Source: Catonia carolina
Taxonomy: Eukaryota > Arthropoda > Insecta > Hemiptera > Achilidae
Assembly (NCBI GenBank): GCA_035578175.1
Contig: JAQMRL010000001.1
Coordinates: forward strand, 370,195,720-370,259,719
Reading direction: 5' to 3'
Length of the DNA: 64,000 bases
Below are positions 35,481-44,604 of the stretch, in pieces (the first letter of the stretch is position 1; each line of letters starts with the position of its first letter). The notes under the pieces are model-generated. The model searched no databases. It saw only the letters and a program-made list of their open reading frames with translations, and had not been told where the DNA came from. The position numbers and the translations under genes are program-made.

Positions 35481-35735
35481 AACTAGGTACTACAACTGAT
35501 TATACCGTCATTCGGCCGAATAACCGCGCGCGGAATGGTTTACGATACAGGGAATAATTGATGTGGTCGTTGACCATAAGTGTTTTAATGTTTTTTTTTT
35601 GTTATATATGTGTTTAGTGTCTTTTAATTTTATTCCTGATGATGTCTCCGTGAGAGACGAAAGATCTCGAAACAATATAATACTCTGAGGTGAGTTTATA
35701 TTTAATCTTGTTTTGTTTTGGCTGTTCATTATCAT
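34159..35735 (+). mobile_element. Penelope-like element, 5'-truncated, with 3' terminal region
   Basis: The insertion lies inside the AT microsatellite of the Helitron. It comprises the RT/endonuclease frame and about 255 bp of 3' sequence (35481-35735). That 3' region contains 'ggccgaataaccgcgcgcgg', a hammerhead-like box cluster at 35636-35662 and the terminal block 'tactctgaggtgag...tggctgttcatta'. The last block recurs as an inverted pair at 22131-22516. The left junction is blurred by the repeat. Confidence 0.85.
35636..35662 (+). other. Hammerhead-ribozyme-like core in Penelope 3' region
   Basis: CTGATGA (35636-35642) is followed by a 5-bp stem, GTCTC/GAGAC, with a CGTGA loop, and then directly by GAAA (35659-35662). 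These are two conserved hammerhead boxes around helix II. One extra T sits between CTGATGA and the stem. Helices I and III and the cleavage triplet are not clear. Hammerhead motifs are known from terminal repeats of Penelope-like elements, which supports but does not prove the call. Confidence 0.4.
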
Positions 35736-35736
35736 A

Positions 35737-35787
<51 letters not shown>

Positions 35788-36140
35788 ACATGTGAGTACG
35801 TATTCCTCTTAAAGTAGATAAAGGAGTTTGATGGTGGCGAGAGACGTACGCGGGGGAATTAGTCAAAACGTTGTGTGTGTGTGTGTGTGTGTGTATGTGT
35901 GTGCACGTAGGCGTATACAGTCGATCTAGCTGCTACACAATTTTTGTTACATATTTATTAAAAAAAATTGATTACACATGTTTTGTGTGCGAAGCCGCGC
36001 GGGGCTATACTAGTTTTATTAAAAGACCATACTCTCTCAATAATATCTAAAGTTCTTAGAGGTCACCCATTGTTCTGTTCATCTTGTAGTTTCCTCAAAA
36101 TTTGATCACCATTTTCCCCTGTTCGTTTTTCATTTTAACA

Positions 36141-36223
36141 GTTACCGACTAACCTCGCCACTTATACCTCTGAAACCCCAGACCACCTTTATAAACCACC
36201 TCCCAAACAAACTGCCGTTTCAA
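36141..36223 (+). repeat. 83-bp direct repeat, right copy
   Basis: 82 of 83 bases are identical to 33407-33489. The two copies bracket the SINE, Helitron and Penelope block. Confidence 0.9.
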
Positions 36224-36292
36224 TTAATCTTACCATTAATTAAAAATTAATCTTAGTTCGTTTTCAATTAATCTGATTAAATGTAGTGAAAC

Positions 36293-36619
36293 CCACTGGG
36301 TTGGTCTAGTGGTAAAGTCGTCACTACGAGTAGTCAGCTGTTTAACAGCTGATTTTCGGAGACGAAAGTCCTGTGGTTCAAATCCTAGTAAAGGTGAATA
36401 CTTCTTACGTATTTCAATAATAGGCAGTGTAGTTTTCGATGTATTTTGATTGTTGGAATTCAATTAACAACGCTCTTCCAGGAATGGTCAGCCTGTGTCT
36501 GTACAAGACTACACCTCATTTACATGGCATATCTATCATTCTCATCTCATTGGGTTATGAGGTTCCTTTATGTTCTTAAATTTAACACATAGCAGCATAC
36601 ACACATTAGGTATTTAAAA
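36293..36619 (+). repeat. SINE-A copy, full length with imperfect target duplication
   Basis: The head starts ccactgggttggtctagtgg (A box), with a B box ggttcaaatcc, a SINE-A body and an A-rich 3' end. The flanks aatgtagtgaaac (36280-36292) and aatggtgtgaaac (36620-36632) look like a 13-bp target-site duplication with two differences. Confidence 0.88.
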
Positions 36620-36984
36620 AATGGTGTGAAACACTGGCAATGTAAAAAGGACCAGTTAGATGAGAAGTATAGGTATATAAAATTACTAACTGAAACGAAA
36701 TATGTTAATAAATAATGTTCACCCAATAATTGTTAATTTTCAAAACCTTTTATTATCTTTACCTTTACCAAAATCATAATACTTTAAATTCAGAATAATA
36801 TATTTTAACCCAGTTTAATAAAAAAGTATTCAGCCAAGCTAACAGAGTTAACAGTGGAATAGAACCAGAAAAAGTTATTAACTATTTTTTTACACCTCTC
36901 TGAGGTAAAGTCGATTAAAAGACTTTTATTGCACCACCTATGAATATCATTAAAAAATAATTTATAAAAATATTATTTCTTAAA

Positions 36985-37420
36985 ACACTATGTTTGGGGT
37001 GTAGCATTATACGGGAGTGAAACATTGGTGAAAGGGCTGTAGAAAGTAAGAGAATTTAAACTTTTGAAATGTGATGTTACAGGAAAATATTGAAGATTAG
37101 GTGGGTGGGCAAAATAACTAATTTAGAGGTTCTTAGACGAGTGGATGAAAGAAGAAGTATATGGAAACATCTTACCAGAAGAAGGGATAGGCTAGTGGAC
37201 ATATCTTAAGATAGCCAGGTATTGGTCTATCAATAATGGAGGATAATATTGAGGGGTGAATTGTAGGGGGAGGCAACGATTAGAATATTTAAAGCAAATT
37301 ATAGAAGATGTAGGGTGTTGTAGGTATTTAAATATGAAATGACTTGCACAGTATAGAATAGCTTGAAGAACTGTATTAAACCAGTCGAGAGACTGATGAT
37401 AAAAAAAAGAATATTATATT
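36985..37420 (+). pseudogene. Non-LTR retrotransposon RT C-terminal fragment
   Basis: Read with frameshifts, the + strand gives VWGVALYGSETLVKGL (about 36996-37043), a degraded 'KCDVTGKY..RLGGWAK' stretch and 'RRVDERRSIWKHLTRRRDRL' (about 37135-37195). It ends with a terminal 'NQSRD'-like end before a short A run at about 37400-37410. The same family is inverted at 18425-19240. Confidence 0.7.
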
Positions 37421-37901
37421 TATTACCTACCTTGTATATTACGTTTGTCTTGGTGAAAGACTATTTAATAGATAATTTAAATAAATTTGGTCTTCTATTT
37501 ACATCATTAGCTTCACGGTATGAAGTTATATCAATATCATACTAAAGAAGTATGTGTAACGTCTTATCTTAAACAGTTCAGCCTACAACGAGGGTTACTA
37601 TTTAACTTTGAAGTACGGTTGTGTATATTTATCATCGACATAACTTTGAAGCGGAGAAGATTAGTGTACGACAGTAGTTAACTGATATGAACTCCCTGTA
37701 AACAAACTTTCAGTGTATAACTTAGATTCTGTTAACTTATAGTTTTGATACAAAATATAGTTTTGCTAACAGTCTCATTTGTTGACCGAAATTATTTAGC
37801 TTTTATTTCTTTAATAGAACGTTATATTTATAAATCAATTCCTACTTTAGGCTTAGTATAAGAAGTTAATAAAAATGTTAATGTAATATAATTTTACACC
37901 A
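37421..37901. other. Unassigned intronic DNA
   Basis: No gene or repeat recognised. Confidence 0.4.
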
Positions 37902-38403
37902 TCATATTATTCGACAATTCGGCGTATGTATGTCCAAATGTTCTTGAAAACTGCTCTAACGATTTCTCTAAAAATTTGTGTATAGGGGTTTCCAGGGACT
38001 ACAAATCGATTACCCTAGGCCTCATAATTGCAAAATATAGTTAACTCGGTAAATTAAGAATTCTATACTATTATACGATAACTTAGAGTGTGTCGTATGT
38101 CCAACTGTTCTTGAAAACGACTATAAAATTTTCCTGAAAATTCGTGTAGGCTATATGGTTTTTCAGGGTCTGCAAATCGATTAAGCTAGGACTCACATTT
38201 TCAAAAAATCATTAACTCGCTAAATTAAGAATCCTATATTATTATACCACAGTTTGGAGTATGTATGTTTGTACGTCTAACTGTTCTCGAAAACAGCTCA
38301 ACGATTTTCCTGAAATTCGTGTGTAGAGGTTTCCAGGGTCTACAAATCGATTGCGCTAGGTCTCATATTTGCAAAAAATCGTTAACTCGCTAAATTAAAA
38401 AAT
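37902..38403 (+). repeat. Tandem array, three ~170-bp units
   Basis: Anchor 'acaaatcgattaccctagg' type sequences recur with tcgat starting at 38006, 38177 and 38347 (spacing 171 and 170). Each unit contains 'tgttcttgaaaac', 'cgatttt(c)ctgaaa', 'ttccagggtctacaaatcga' and 'ttaactcgctaaattaa'. Units differ by roughly one base in six. The array is non-coding and directly followed by a SINE-B copy. Confidence 0.85.
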
Positions 38404-38407
38404 ATAA

Positions 38408-38595
38408 GCCGGCCTCATTGGCGTAGTTGGTAACGTGCTCGCCTCTCATCATGCGGTCTTGGGTTCGAATCCCACTCAGGCACGGCATATTTTCATACGT
38501 TACAAAAAAATCATTCCATCCTCCATTGTGCACTGTTATACCCAAACGTCGTCGCTAATGACCACTGCCGTTGATGCGACGTTAAATAAAAATAA
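38408..38595 (+). repeat. SINE-B copy 1
   Basis: The tRNA-derived head has an A box (cattggcgtagttggtaacg), an anticodon-like region (ctcatcatgcggtc) and a B box (gggttcgaatccc). It is followed by 'catattttcatacgttaca' and the tail 'cgtcgctaatgacc...gatgcgacgttaaataa'. It is nearly identical to the copy at 39836. Confidence 0.9.
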
Positions 38596-39104
38596 AAAAA
38601 AATTAAAATAAAAAAACAGATATAGTAAACAAATACACGGTATTTTACATGTAAAGACTAGGTCAGAACTCCTTCAATGGCTTATCTATCATCATCAACC
38701 CATTGTACAACTATTTTTTTTTGGAAATCGATCATATAATCTGCAACCGAGCGAAGCTCGGAAACCCGGTACTATTAACTTATTCCAGCTAACTAAGAAA
38801 GATATACTTGTTCATTTGGTAATGATAATTACTTGTGTTTACGTAAAATAGTTTTATTTTTTATTAATTTAAGGTCTCATCAACTGCTAGTTTATTACCG
38901 ACTACGTAAAACAATTTATAAATATAGTGAAAACATTTATATACAAGTTAGGATTAAAATTATACTTACACATCACACACACACTCACACACACACACAC
39001 ACACACACACAAACGAATGAAATCTTTGAACCAATCTAAACTTTAATAAAAGTTGCCATATTTTAAACGTATACAAAAAAAATTCCATAACAGATTTCTA
39101 CTGT
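38596..39104. other. Unassigned, includes (CA)n microsatellite
   Basis: A (CA)n run occupies about 38972-39011. At 38735-38770 a small hairpin (cgagcgaagctcg) is followed by 'gaaacccggtactatt'. No gene was recognised. Confidence 0.45.
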
Positions 39105-39720
39105 CTCACCCGATTTGAATATAAATATAGGGACAGAATGTATTGTTTTCATCTCGATTATTCGAAATCGTTTTTTACCAGAAATACACATTTACAGGCT
39201 CCCTGAACCCCAAAAAACATGTTCTTAGCGATTGGTCTTGGGGCGAAAGAACGAAATATCTTACAAAGTTGAAACTTGAAACTTTAGTTATATACCAATA
39301 GGGAACCTGATGCAAACATTTTTATCAAAATCGGTCAACCTGAAGTAGTAGTTTATTCGTGAGAATTTTATGTTTTTGCAATTTTCTCAAAAATGGCTTC
39401 TACAATTCTTTTAAATCGCCTCAGTCTTATTTTAGGTCAAAAAAAAATTGTAATTAAAGTTGTAGAAATTAAAACCACTTTAAGCTTTTATTTCAAACAT
39501 TTTTTCTATAGTGCTTAGTTTAGCGCCAATTTAAAATTATCTGTATTTTTCTTACCAAAATCGGCAAAAAATTGAATTTTTTGAGATTGCGGCCTAAATG
39601 TGAATTTCACAACAAAAGTTTATGTAATCAAAGTTATAGGAAATTAAAAACCCTACAACTTTTATTTTTTAAGAACGTTTTTACAGAGTCTAATTTAGCG
39701 TAAATTGGTGATTTTCAATT
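39105..39720 (+). repeat. R1 family copy d
   Basis: Follows the R1 consensus from the 'agaatgtattgttttcatct' block through 'catgttcttagcgattggt', 'cggtcaacctgaagtagtag' and 'gtgcttagtttagcgccaat'. It ends in the 'agtctaatttagcgtaaatt' block. The TG microsatellite is lost and the tail is missing. Confidence 0.8.
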
Positions 39721-39835
39721 GTGATTGTCTCGACTCACCCAAAACAATATGGTATACGCATTATTGTCCACAAATAAATTAAATTGAATGAAAATAAATA
39801 TTGCATTACTTATTTTACAATATACAAATATAATA

Positions 39836-40030
39836 CCGGCCGCATTGGCGCAGTTGGTAACGTGCTCGCCTCTCATCATGCGGTCCTGGGTTCGAATCCC
39901 ACTCAGGCACGGCATATTTTCATACGTTACAAAATATCATTTCATCCTCATTACACACAGTTACACCCCAACGTCGTCGCTAATGACCTTGATGTTGATG
40001 CGACGTTAAATAAATTTAAAAAAAAATATA
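39836..40030 (+). repeat. SINE-B copy 2
   Basis: Has the same head (A box, gggttcgaatccc B box) and the same 'catacgttacaaa' and 'gcgacgttaaataaa' blocks as 38408-38595. It ends in an A-rich tail. The short open frames over it are tRNA-like sequence and not genes. Confidence 0.9.
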
Positions 40031-40714
40031 TATATAATACCTGTTTAACATAAATCGTTTTCTAGAAAACCAATAATGACTTCCACTCAAACAATTCTTA
40101 TCAAAGAAACGTTATGCACTTTTTCCGTTTCAAAAACCATACAGAATTCTTTAACTTTTAATCAAGCGAAGCAAACTAATTTTGTTTGTATTGTACTAAT
40201 AATAATAGTAATGTTAGAGTTTTTTATTGAAGTTTACAATTTATTACGTAAGAAACTAACCCAAATAAATGTATTCTTAATCAAAGAAAAATAATCGGGA
40301 CAGTAATAAAAAGAGAATAAAAATGTAGATAACGGAATTTAAAAAGTTAAAATTTGTTCAATGGTGTTTGAACAGTGTTGTGGGTTGTTGATTCGTTGGA
40401 AAAAATTATATTAGCATTCAAGTAGATGTGGGTGTTATTACAATGTTTAAGTTTCGCAAGTGTTAAAGACAAATGGTTTTTCCAATAATTTATTACAAGT
40501 AATGTAGTCGTTCATAAATCAAATGTTAAAATTTCAGAGTTGTTTATTTAAAATAAAAATTGTGGCTTACTATTGATTTTATTTCTTTTGAGTATTTTTA
40601 TAATATTGATTTTTGTTATAAATAATATGAACTATTATATTATTTTTTTATAAATGTGATTCTAACAATGGGATTGTTTTTAGAACATGTTTTAGAACAC
40701 GTATCTAATATTTA

Positions 40715-40716
<2 letters not shown>
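40031..40716. other. Unassigned intronic AT-rich DNA
   Basis: No gene or repeat was recognised between the second SINE-B copy and the antisense non-LTR element at 40717. Open frames here are short and carry no family signature. Confidence 0.4.
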
Positions 40717-40745
<29 letters not shown>

Positions 40746-41245
40746 GTCGTAAAGCTCCCGAAGTGGAAGACGCTAAGCAAATCTGGTTTGTTTTTGGGAT
40801 TTCTTGTCCTTTTTATCTGCCCACCAGTTTTTCATCCTTTGTGAGAATTCAGCTTTTCTTTGTTCACTCCACTTTGTTCCGGTTCTTGGAGCTTTTGTCT
40901 CTGGTTTAACCTCCCATTTTTTAACTAATGTTCTAACATTGTATGAGAATTTCTTCTTTAGTGATTTTGGCCAATTCTAAATATTTTTTAACATTTTGTA
41001 TCCATTCCCCCCCATTAACAAGTGATGATACATATTTTACTATTCTCTTTGTGAGTCTATTGTCAGGAAGCCTCATTATGTAGCCATAAAATTGAAGGCG
41101 TCTTTTCCTCATGTCTGTCTCTATGTTGGAATACTCTTCAATTTTAGACGTTCCCTGTAATCTGTACCCGTTTTCGGTCCATCTAGGTCCATGAATTTTC
41201 CTAATTATTTTTCTTTCTTCTTTCTTAAAGCTTTCCATGTCTGTT
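40717..41245 (-). pseudogene. Non-LTR retrotransposon RT C-terminus with (AAT)n tail
   Basis: The minus strand at 40933-41238 is open and reads KEERKIIRKIHGPRWTENGY, then YSNIETDMRKRRLQFYGYIM and RLPDNRL. This is the segment after the RT domain of many insect non-LTR elements ('R.I.GP....G.R....EI......I...I..RRL.W.GH..RM.'). A second block (40760-40860, minus) gives WWADKKDKKSQKQTRF-like residues near the terminus. The element ends in a TTA run at 40717-40744, an (AAT)n tail on its own strand. It is 5'-truncated. Confidence 0.8.
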
Positions 41246-41317
41246 TTCTTCCATTTCTTCCATTTCTTTCCATTTAATAATTATTATTTATCTACTATTA
41301 TTTATTTTATTTTCTAG

Positions 41318-41651
41318 GCCTTATGTATCTGTAGAACAGTTACGTAAAGCAAGAAATTATAACGGTGGTTCAATTTCAATACCGAAAACAACTGATCTTC
41401 ATGTTCTGTTGCCCCCTGAAGCCAAAAAGGAGGTTTTTTATGTAACTATTACCACCTCAACCACCGTTAAACCTTTTCACGACCGCTCTTTTCCTTTCTA
41501 CATCTACCTCTCCCACTACCACTTTTCCCGGTCCACCGTGCTTTTACGATTTCTCCTTTCCTCTCAACATTCCTATTTAGTCCATTGCTTTTGTCTCCTC
41601 TTTCTCTTTCACCTTTCCTCCAACACTCTCCCTCTTTCCTACTCTCCATAA
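41318..41651 (+). CDS. Candidate unassigned exon inside the receptor intron
   Basis: A polypyrimidine-rich stretch ends in AG at 41316-41317. From 41318 one base plus an open frame reads PYVSVEQLRKARNYNGGSIS then IPKTTDLHVLLPPEAKKE. The first ~38 residues have ordinary protein composition. After about 41435 the frame becomes Ser/Leu/Phe-rich and follows a pyrimidine-rich tract to a stop at 41651. Possible donors lie at 41433 (gag|gttttt) and 41442 (tat|gtaact). The entry phase equals that of the tail exon at 44459: joining to exon 19599 would complete the same Arg codon. Exon lengths to either donor are not multiples of three, so it could only be an alternative terminal exon or belong to another transcript. 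I do not recognise the protein. A fossil of an inserted gene is also possible. Confidence 0.4.
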
Positions 41652-42079
41652 CACCCTATCTCATCACTCTTCTTCTTGTAGAGAAACAGGAGTTTCTCCT
41701 ACCACTAATTCTCTCTTTCTTCCCTCTCTTCCGTCTCCACTCTCATGTAATTAACTATATAGCCCCATATTAGATTACTTTACCCAACTATTTAAATACA
41801 AAAATTGAATTTTCCCTCATTTACTATATTTTTATAGGATCCATTAAAACAGCACGTATGACTAAAATTTCTTTAAAAATTAATTGCGTGGGGTTCTATT
41901 TTCGTTAGAAAATTGATTTTTTTTTTCAAAATTACAGCCCTAATCTCAGGTTTCAAATAAGCGAGTTATAGCGGAAATCACCTTACCAATAAATTCAGGA
42001 TACTCATTAATTCAGAATAATGTTTTGTGGCGGACTTCCACTCCAACATAGCTAGGATTTCATTTTTTTTAAGGTTCGT
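41652..42079. other. Pyrimidine-rich then unassigned DNA
   Basis: The CT-rich tract that begins near 41480 fades out by about 41750. Beyond it no gene or repeat was recognised. Confidence 0.4.
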
Positions 42080-42241
42080 TTTAAGTTGCACCAACAGCTT
42101 GGTCATTAGCGACTACGGTGGGTTAAGAAACTGGAACAGTGGGTTTTTGCACGTAATAATTTTCAGACCCTTGCTGGGAATCAAACATGGGACCACCGTT
42201 TGTAAGGTAGCGTGCTAAACATTAAGCCACAGAGGTGGCCT
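42080..42241 (-). repeat. tRNA-derived SINE with shared tail, inverted
   Basis: On the minus strand a tRNA-like head has an A box (cacctctgtggcttaatg) and a B box (catgtttgattccc). The body contains 'cccaccgtagtcgctaatga' and ends 'ccaagctgttggtgcaactt'. Confidence 0.65.
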
Positions 42242-43348
42242 ATTTTTATTTAAATTTATTACACGCCACGGAGTTTATTCATATTTATTTAAATTTATTA
42301 CACTTTTTAATTTACATCAATTATTTTTAATTATACTATAACTATGGAAAAGTGGAAGTCTAGCATTAAAAATTTTTCTCCTAAGTTCCAATATAACTCA
42401 GTTATTTGAAATTGGATCAAATCAGGCATCATATTCGCGACAAAATACGTAATATTCTTTATAAGGTAATTTGATAATAAAAAAATTTGCAGAGCTGTTA
42501 GCAAACAATAGTAATTTGATTAGCCACCATTTTAAAATTTTATATCTTGAAGTAACCACGATTTTTTATTTATTTAAGAACTATATGAACAAGTGTACCA
42601 AATTTCATAACGCGCTACAAGCAATTTTGTACTGTCCTCGAGATATAAGTTACTTTCTTAAAAATGCAAAATAGCGAATTGACGTGAAATGGTTTTAAAA
42701 ATTTTTTCATTATATTGATGAAAAGGACCAGAAATGTAGACCTGTATTTTTTCTTCATTAGCATATAAGCCTGTAAAAATTATAAACTTAACAGTTATAT
42801 TATGTAACTGTATTACACTTAATGTTACTTTGTTATATTTATAATTCAGCATTTTATATTTAAAACAATGGGTAATGATAACGGTGTACATAATATATTT
42901 ATCTAGTTTCCTTTTTGAGGGAATCCTTACACGACAAACTCGGCCATCATGTTCCATTGAGTGCACTGTAAAGGTAGTGACAGTGCTTTAATGGCTTAAT
43001 CGTGTCTATATTTCAGTAAACGGTACTTTTATATATATATCCCTTACCTCAGTTCACAATCTCTGCTTCACATATTTTGTTAGGGTGTTTCTCATTTTTA
43101 ATATTTTGTTCAGTATCATCATTATTGTACTTAAAACATTTTAGACATTTATTTAATCACTTTTTATGTTTTGTAAAGAAAGTAAAGCTGTTTTCGTGTC
43201 TAAAGGTTCCTAAGCTACTAATATTTCCTAACTTGTTTACAAATTTTCAGAAGACAAATTTGACTTACCCCGTTTTGTTTTGGGATTTCTGAGTTATTAT
43301 GAAAGTAAATAATATTTACTTTCATCTACAGTCATCTTACTTTAATTT
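42242..43348. other. Unassigned intronic AT-rich DNA
   Basis: No gene or repeat recognised. Confidence 0.4.
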
Positions 43349-43387
43349 ACAGATTACTTTCAGTATATTATACTGAAAGTAATCTGT
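43349..43387. repeat. Perfect 39-bp palindrome
   Basis: Two 19-bp arms (acagattactttcagtata and its exact complement) are separated by a single T at 43368. It would form an extended hairpin in RNA or single-stranded DNA. It lies about 60 bp before the pogo-like element. Confidence 0.95.
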
Positions 43388-43446
43388 GGAAGTTCAGTTA
43401 AGGTCAAGACGAACTTAAATATTTTTACGAGCATTTATTGATTATA

Positions 43447-44223
43447 CAGTAAAATTCTGTTATAACGAAAACTTGGTTATAATGTATGCAAATAGAAAAT
43501 TTGGTTGGTTTTACATGTTATTAATACATTGTCAGTAATACAGTCTGATCTATCAAAAATGGAATCCGGTTGTAACAAACGAATCTCCTTCTTAAATGAT
43601 AATAATAATAGACAAATTTATTCTCTGAGAAATGAGAAACAAACCGTTTTTCCCATACGTATATCATTATTGTGAAAAATATTACTGTACATATTTCCGG
43701 TGCTAGTGATTGGCTGAAAAATAAGTTTGAAGTAAATGGCCGCATCACGGATTTTTGTTAAGTAGGCCTACATACATACTTAAAAGATTTTTTTAAGTTG
43801 CATTAACATCTGCAGTCATTAGCGACTACTTTGTATTTTTCTCTTAATTGGTAAGTTGCGGAGTTATCGGTATATTGCAGTAGCCCTATTATCCTGACTG
43901 CCTTAGACCAGAACTACCGTGAATCGACCCCGCAACCTTTTTTATACCTAAAAAAGCTGATGACTAAACAACACTAACCGTTCAGCTGCGGAGGTGGTGT
44001 AAAATATTTTTATTCATGATTTTTTTTACTTAAATTAAGTATTTAGACTAATATTCGTTATTCCGGTAATAACCGAATCCGGTTATTAGCTGAGCAAGTA
44101 AGATAATGGAGTATACTGCACAGATATTGCGGATTATAGACTCATTCGCTTATAACGAACACCCGCATATAACGAACAAAATAATGTCGATCCCTTGTAT
44201 TTCGTTATAACCGAATCTTACTG
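43447..44223. mobile_element. Pogo/Tigger-like non-autonomous element
   Basis: The left terminus is CAGTAAAATTCTGTTATAAC. The right terminus, in reverse complement, is CAGTAAGATTCGGTTATAAC. Both are flanked by TA (43445-43446 and 44224-44225), the target duplication of Tc1/mariner/pogo elements. Short internal 'ttataacgaac' repeats lie beside the right end. There is no transposase frame. A SINE is nested at 43793-44000. Confidence 0.82.
43793..44000 (-). repeat. SINE nested in the pogo-like element, inverted
   Basis: The minus strand has an A-box-like 'agctgaacggttagtgttg' and a B box 'gcggggtcgattcacgg'. The tail is 'caaagtagtcgctaatgact' and 'gatgttaatgcaactta', a diverged form of the shared SINE tail. 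Confidence 0.65.
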
Positions 44224-44458
44224 TACTATGTATTTTTATAGTTATACGTTTTCTGTTTTGATCAAAGTTTTTCTATGGTTTTCTTTGGTCGCTTCAGAAG
44301 TAAAACAGGAACAATTCCTAGTGTTTGCAACAGAATATCATACGTCTTATCCTTTCGCATGTAAAAATTACTTTAATTTACGTGACAAATAATTATATTA
44401 TTATGTTTTTTGTTAGTATTATAACATTCAATAATATTTAATTAATTTAATGTTAAAG

Positions 44459-44604
44459 GTTTAGAAGAGGATTCAAACAATTTTTCTCGTGTTGTCCGTT
44501 CATTCACCTAACGCCTGATGGTTTAACACGAAGGGAAGCAGTAACAAGTAGATACAACAGCTGTTCTGGATCACCTGAGGCGCATTATCGCATTGTTAGA
44601 AACG
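44459..44604 (+). CDS. TkR99D: Tachykinin receptor (TkR99D-like) exon: helix 8 and proximal tail
   Basis: This exon begins after AG at 44457-44458. Its first base completes the Arg codon split from exon 19403-19599. It ends at AACG|GTAAGG (donor from 44605), one base into a codon. The spliced protein continues MNHR-FRRGFKQFFSCCPFIHL, the amphipathic helix 8 with a CC palmitoylation-type site, then TRREAVTSRYNSCSGSPEAH and YRIVRNG. The 'FR.GFK..F..CPF' start is shared by vertebrate and insect tachykinin receptors. The Arg-Glu, then SRY and CSGSP order resembles the tail of fly TkR99D. The rest of the tail and the stop codon must lie in a later exon that I could not find before 64000. Confidence 0.92.

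Larger units (their letters stand above)
33955..36013 (+). mobile_element. Helitron copy interrupted by a Penelope-like element
   Basis: The left end TCTACACTAATATTGTAAA and the right end gaagccgcgcggggctatactag match the ends of the short Helitron at 16957-17269 (TC start, CTAG end, flanked by A and T). The shared block 'ctaatttccaaaactactga' lies near 34000. The internal microsatellite is split. An AT run at about 34137-34157 precedes, and AT plus GT runs at about 35735-35905 follow, the Penelope-like element. Without that insert the element would be about 0.5 kb. Confidence 0.85.
19600..44458 (+). other. 24.9-kb intron of the tachykinin receptor gene
   Basis: The donor GTAAGA follows exon 19403-19599. 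The acceptor is at 44457-44458 (ttaatgttaaag). Both exon ends are in matching phase (two bases plus one), restoring Arg before FRRGFKQ. The intron is filled with at least twenty transposon or repeat insertions on both strands. It also holds an unexplained exon-like segment at 41318-41651. Confidence 0.88.

Noticed and set aside
38408..38480. Possible genuine tRNA gene
   Set aside because: A and B boxes are present, but the sequence continues into a repeated SINE body. A near-identical second copy exists and the acceptor stem does not close convincingly.
38972..39011. CA run considered as an R1 copy
   Set aside because: The flanks do not match R1. It is an independent microsatellite about 100 bp before copy d.
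39784..40053. Overlapping open frames of 73 and 89 codons that look like a small gene
   Set aside because: They coincide with a SINE-B copy. The 'LVTCSPLIMRSWVRIPL'-type peptide is the translation of a tRNA-derived head, a common artefact.
41409..41649. Arg/Lys/Glu-rich minus-strand frame opposite the candidate exon
   Set aside because: It is the complement of a CT-rich tract. The composition is low complexity with no conserved motif.
42658..42966. Minus-strand frame of 102 codons
   Set aside because: Composition and length are expected by chance in AT-rich DNA. No motif, splice context or repeat relation was seen.
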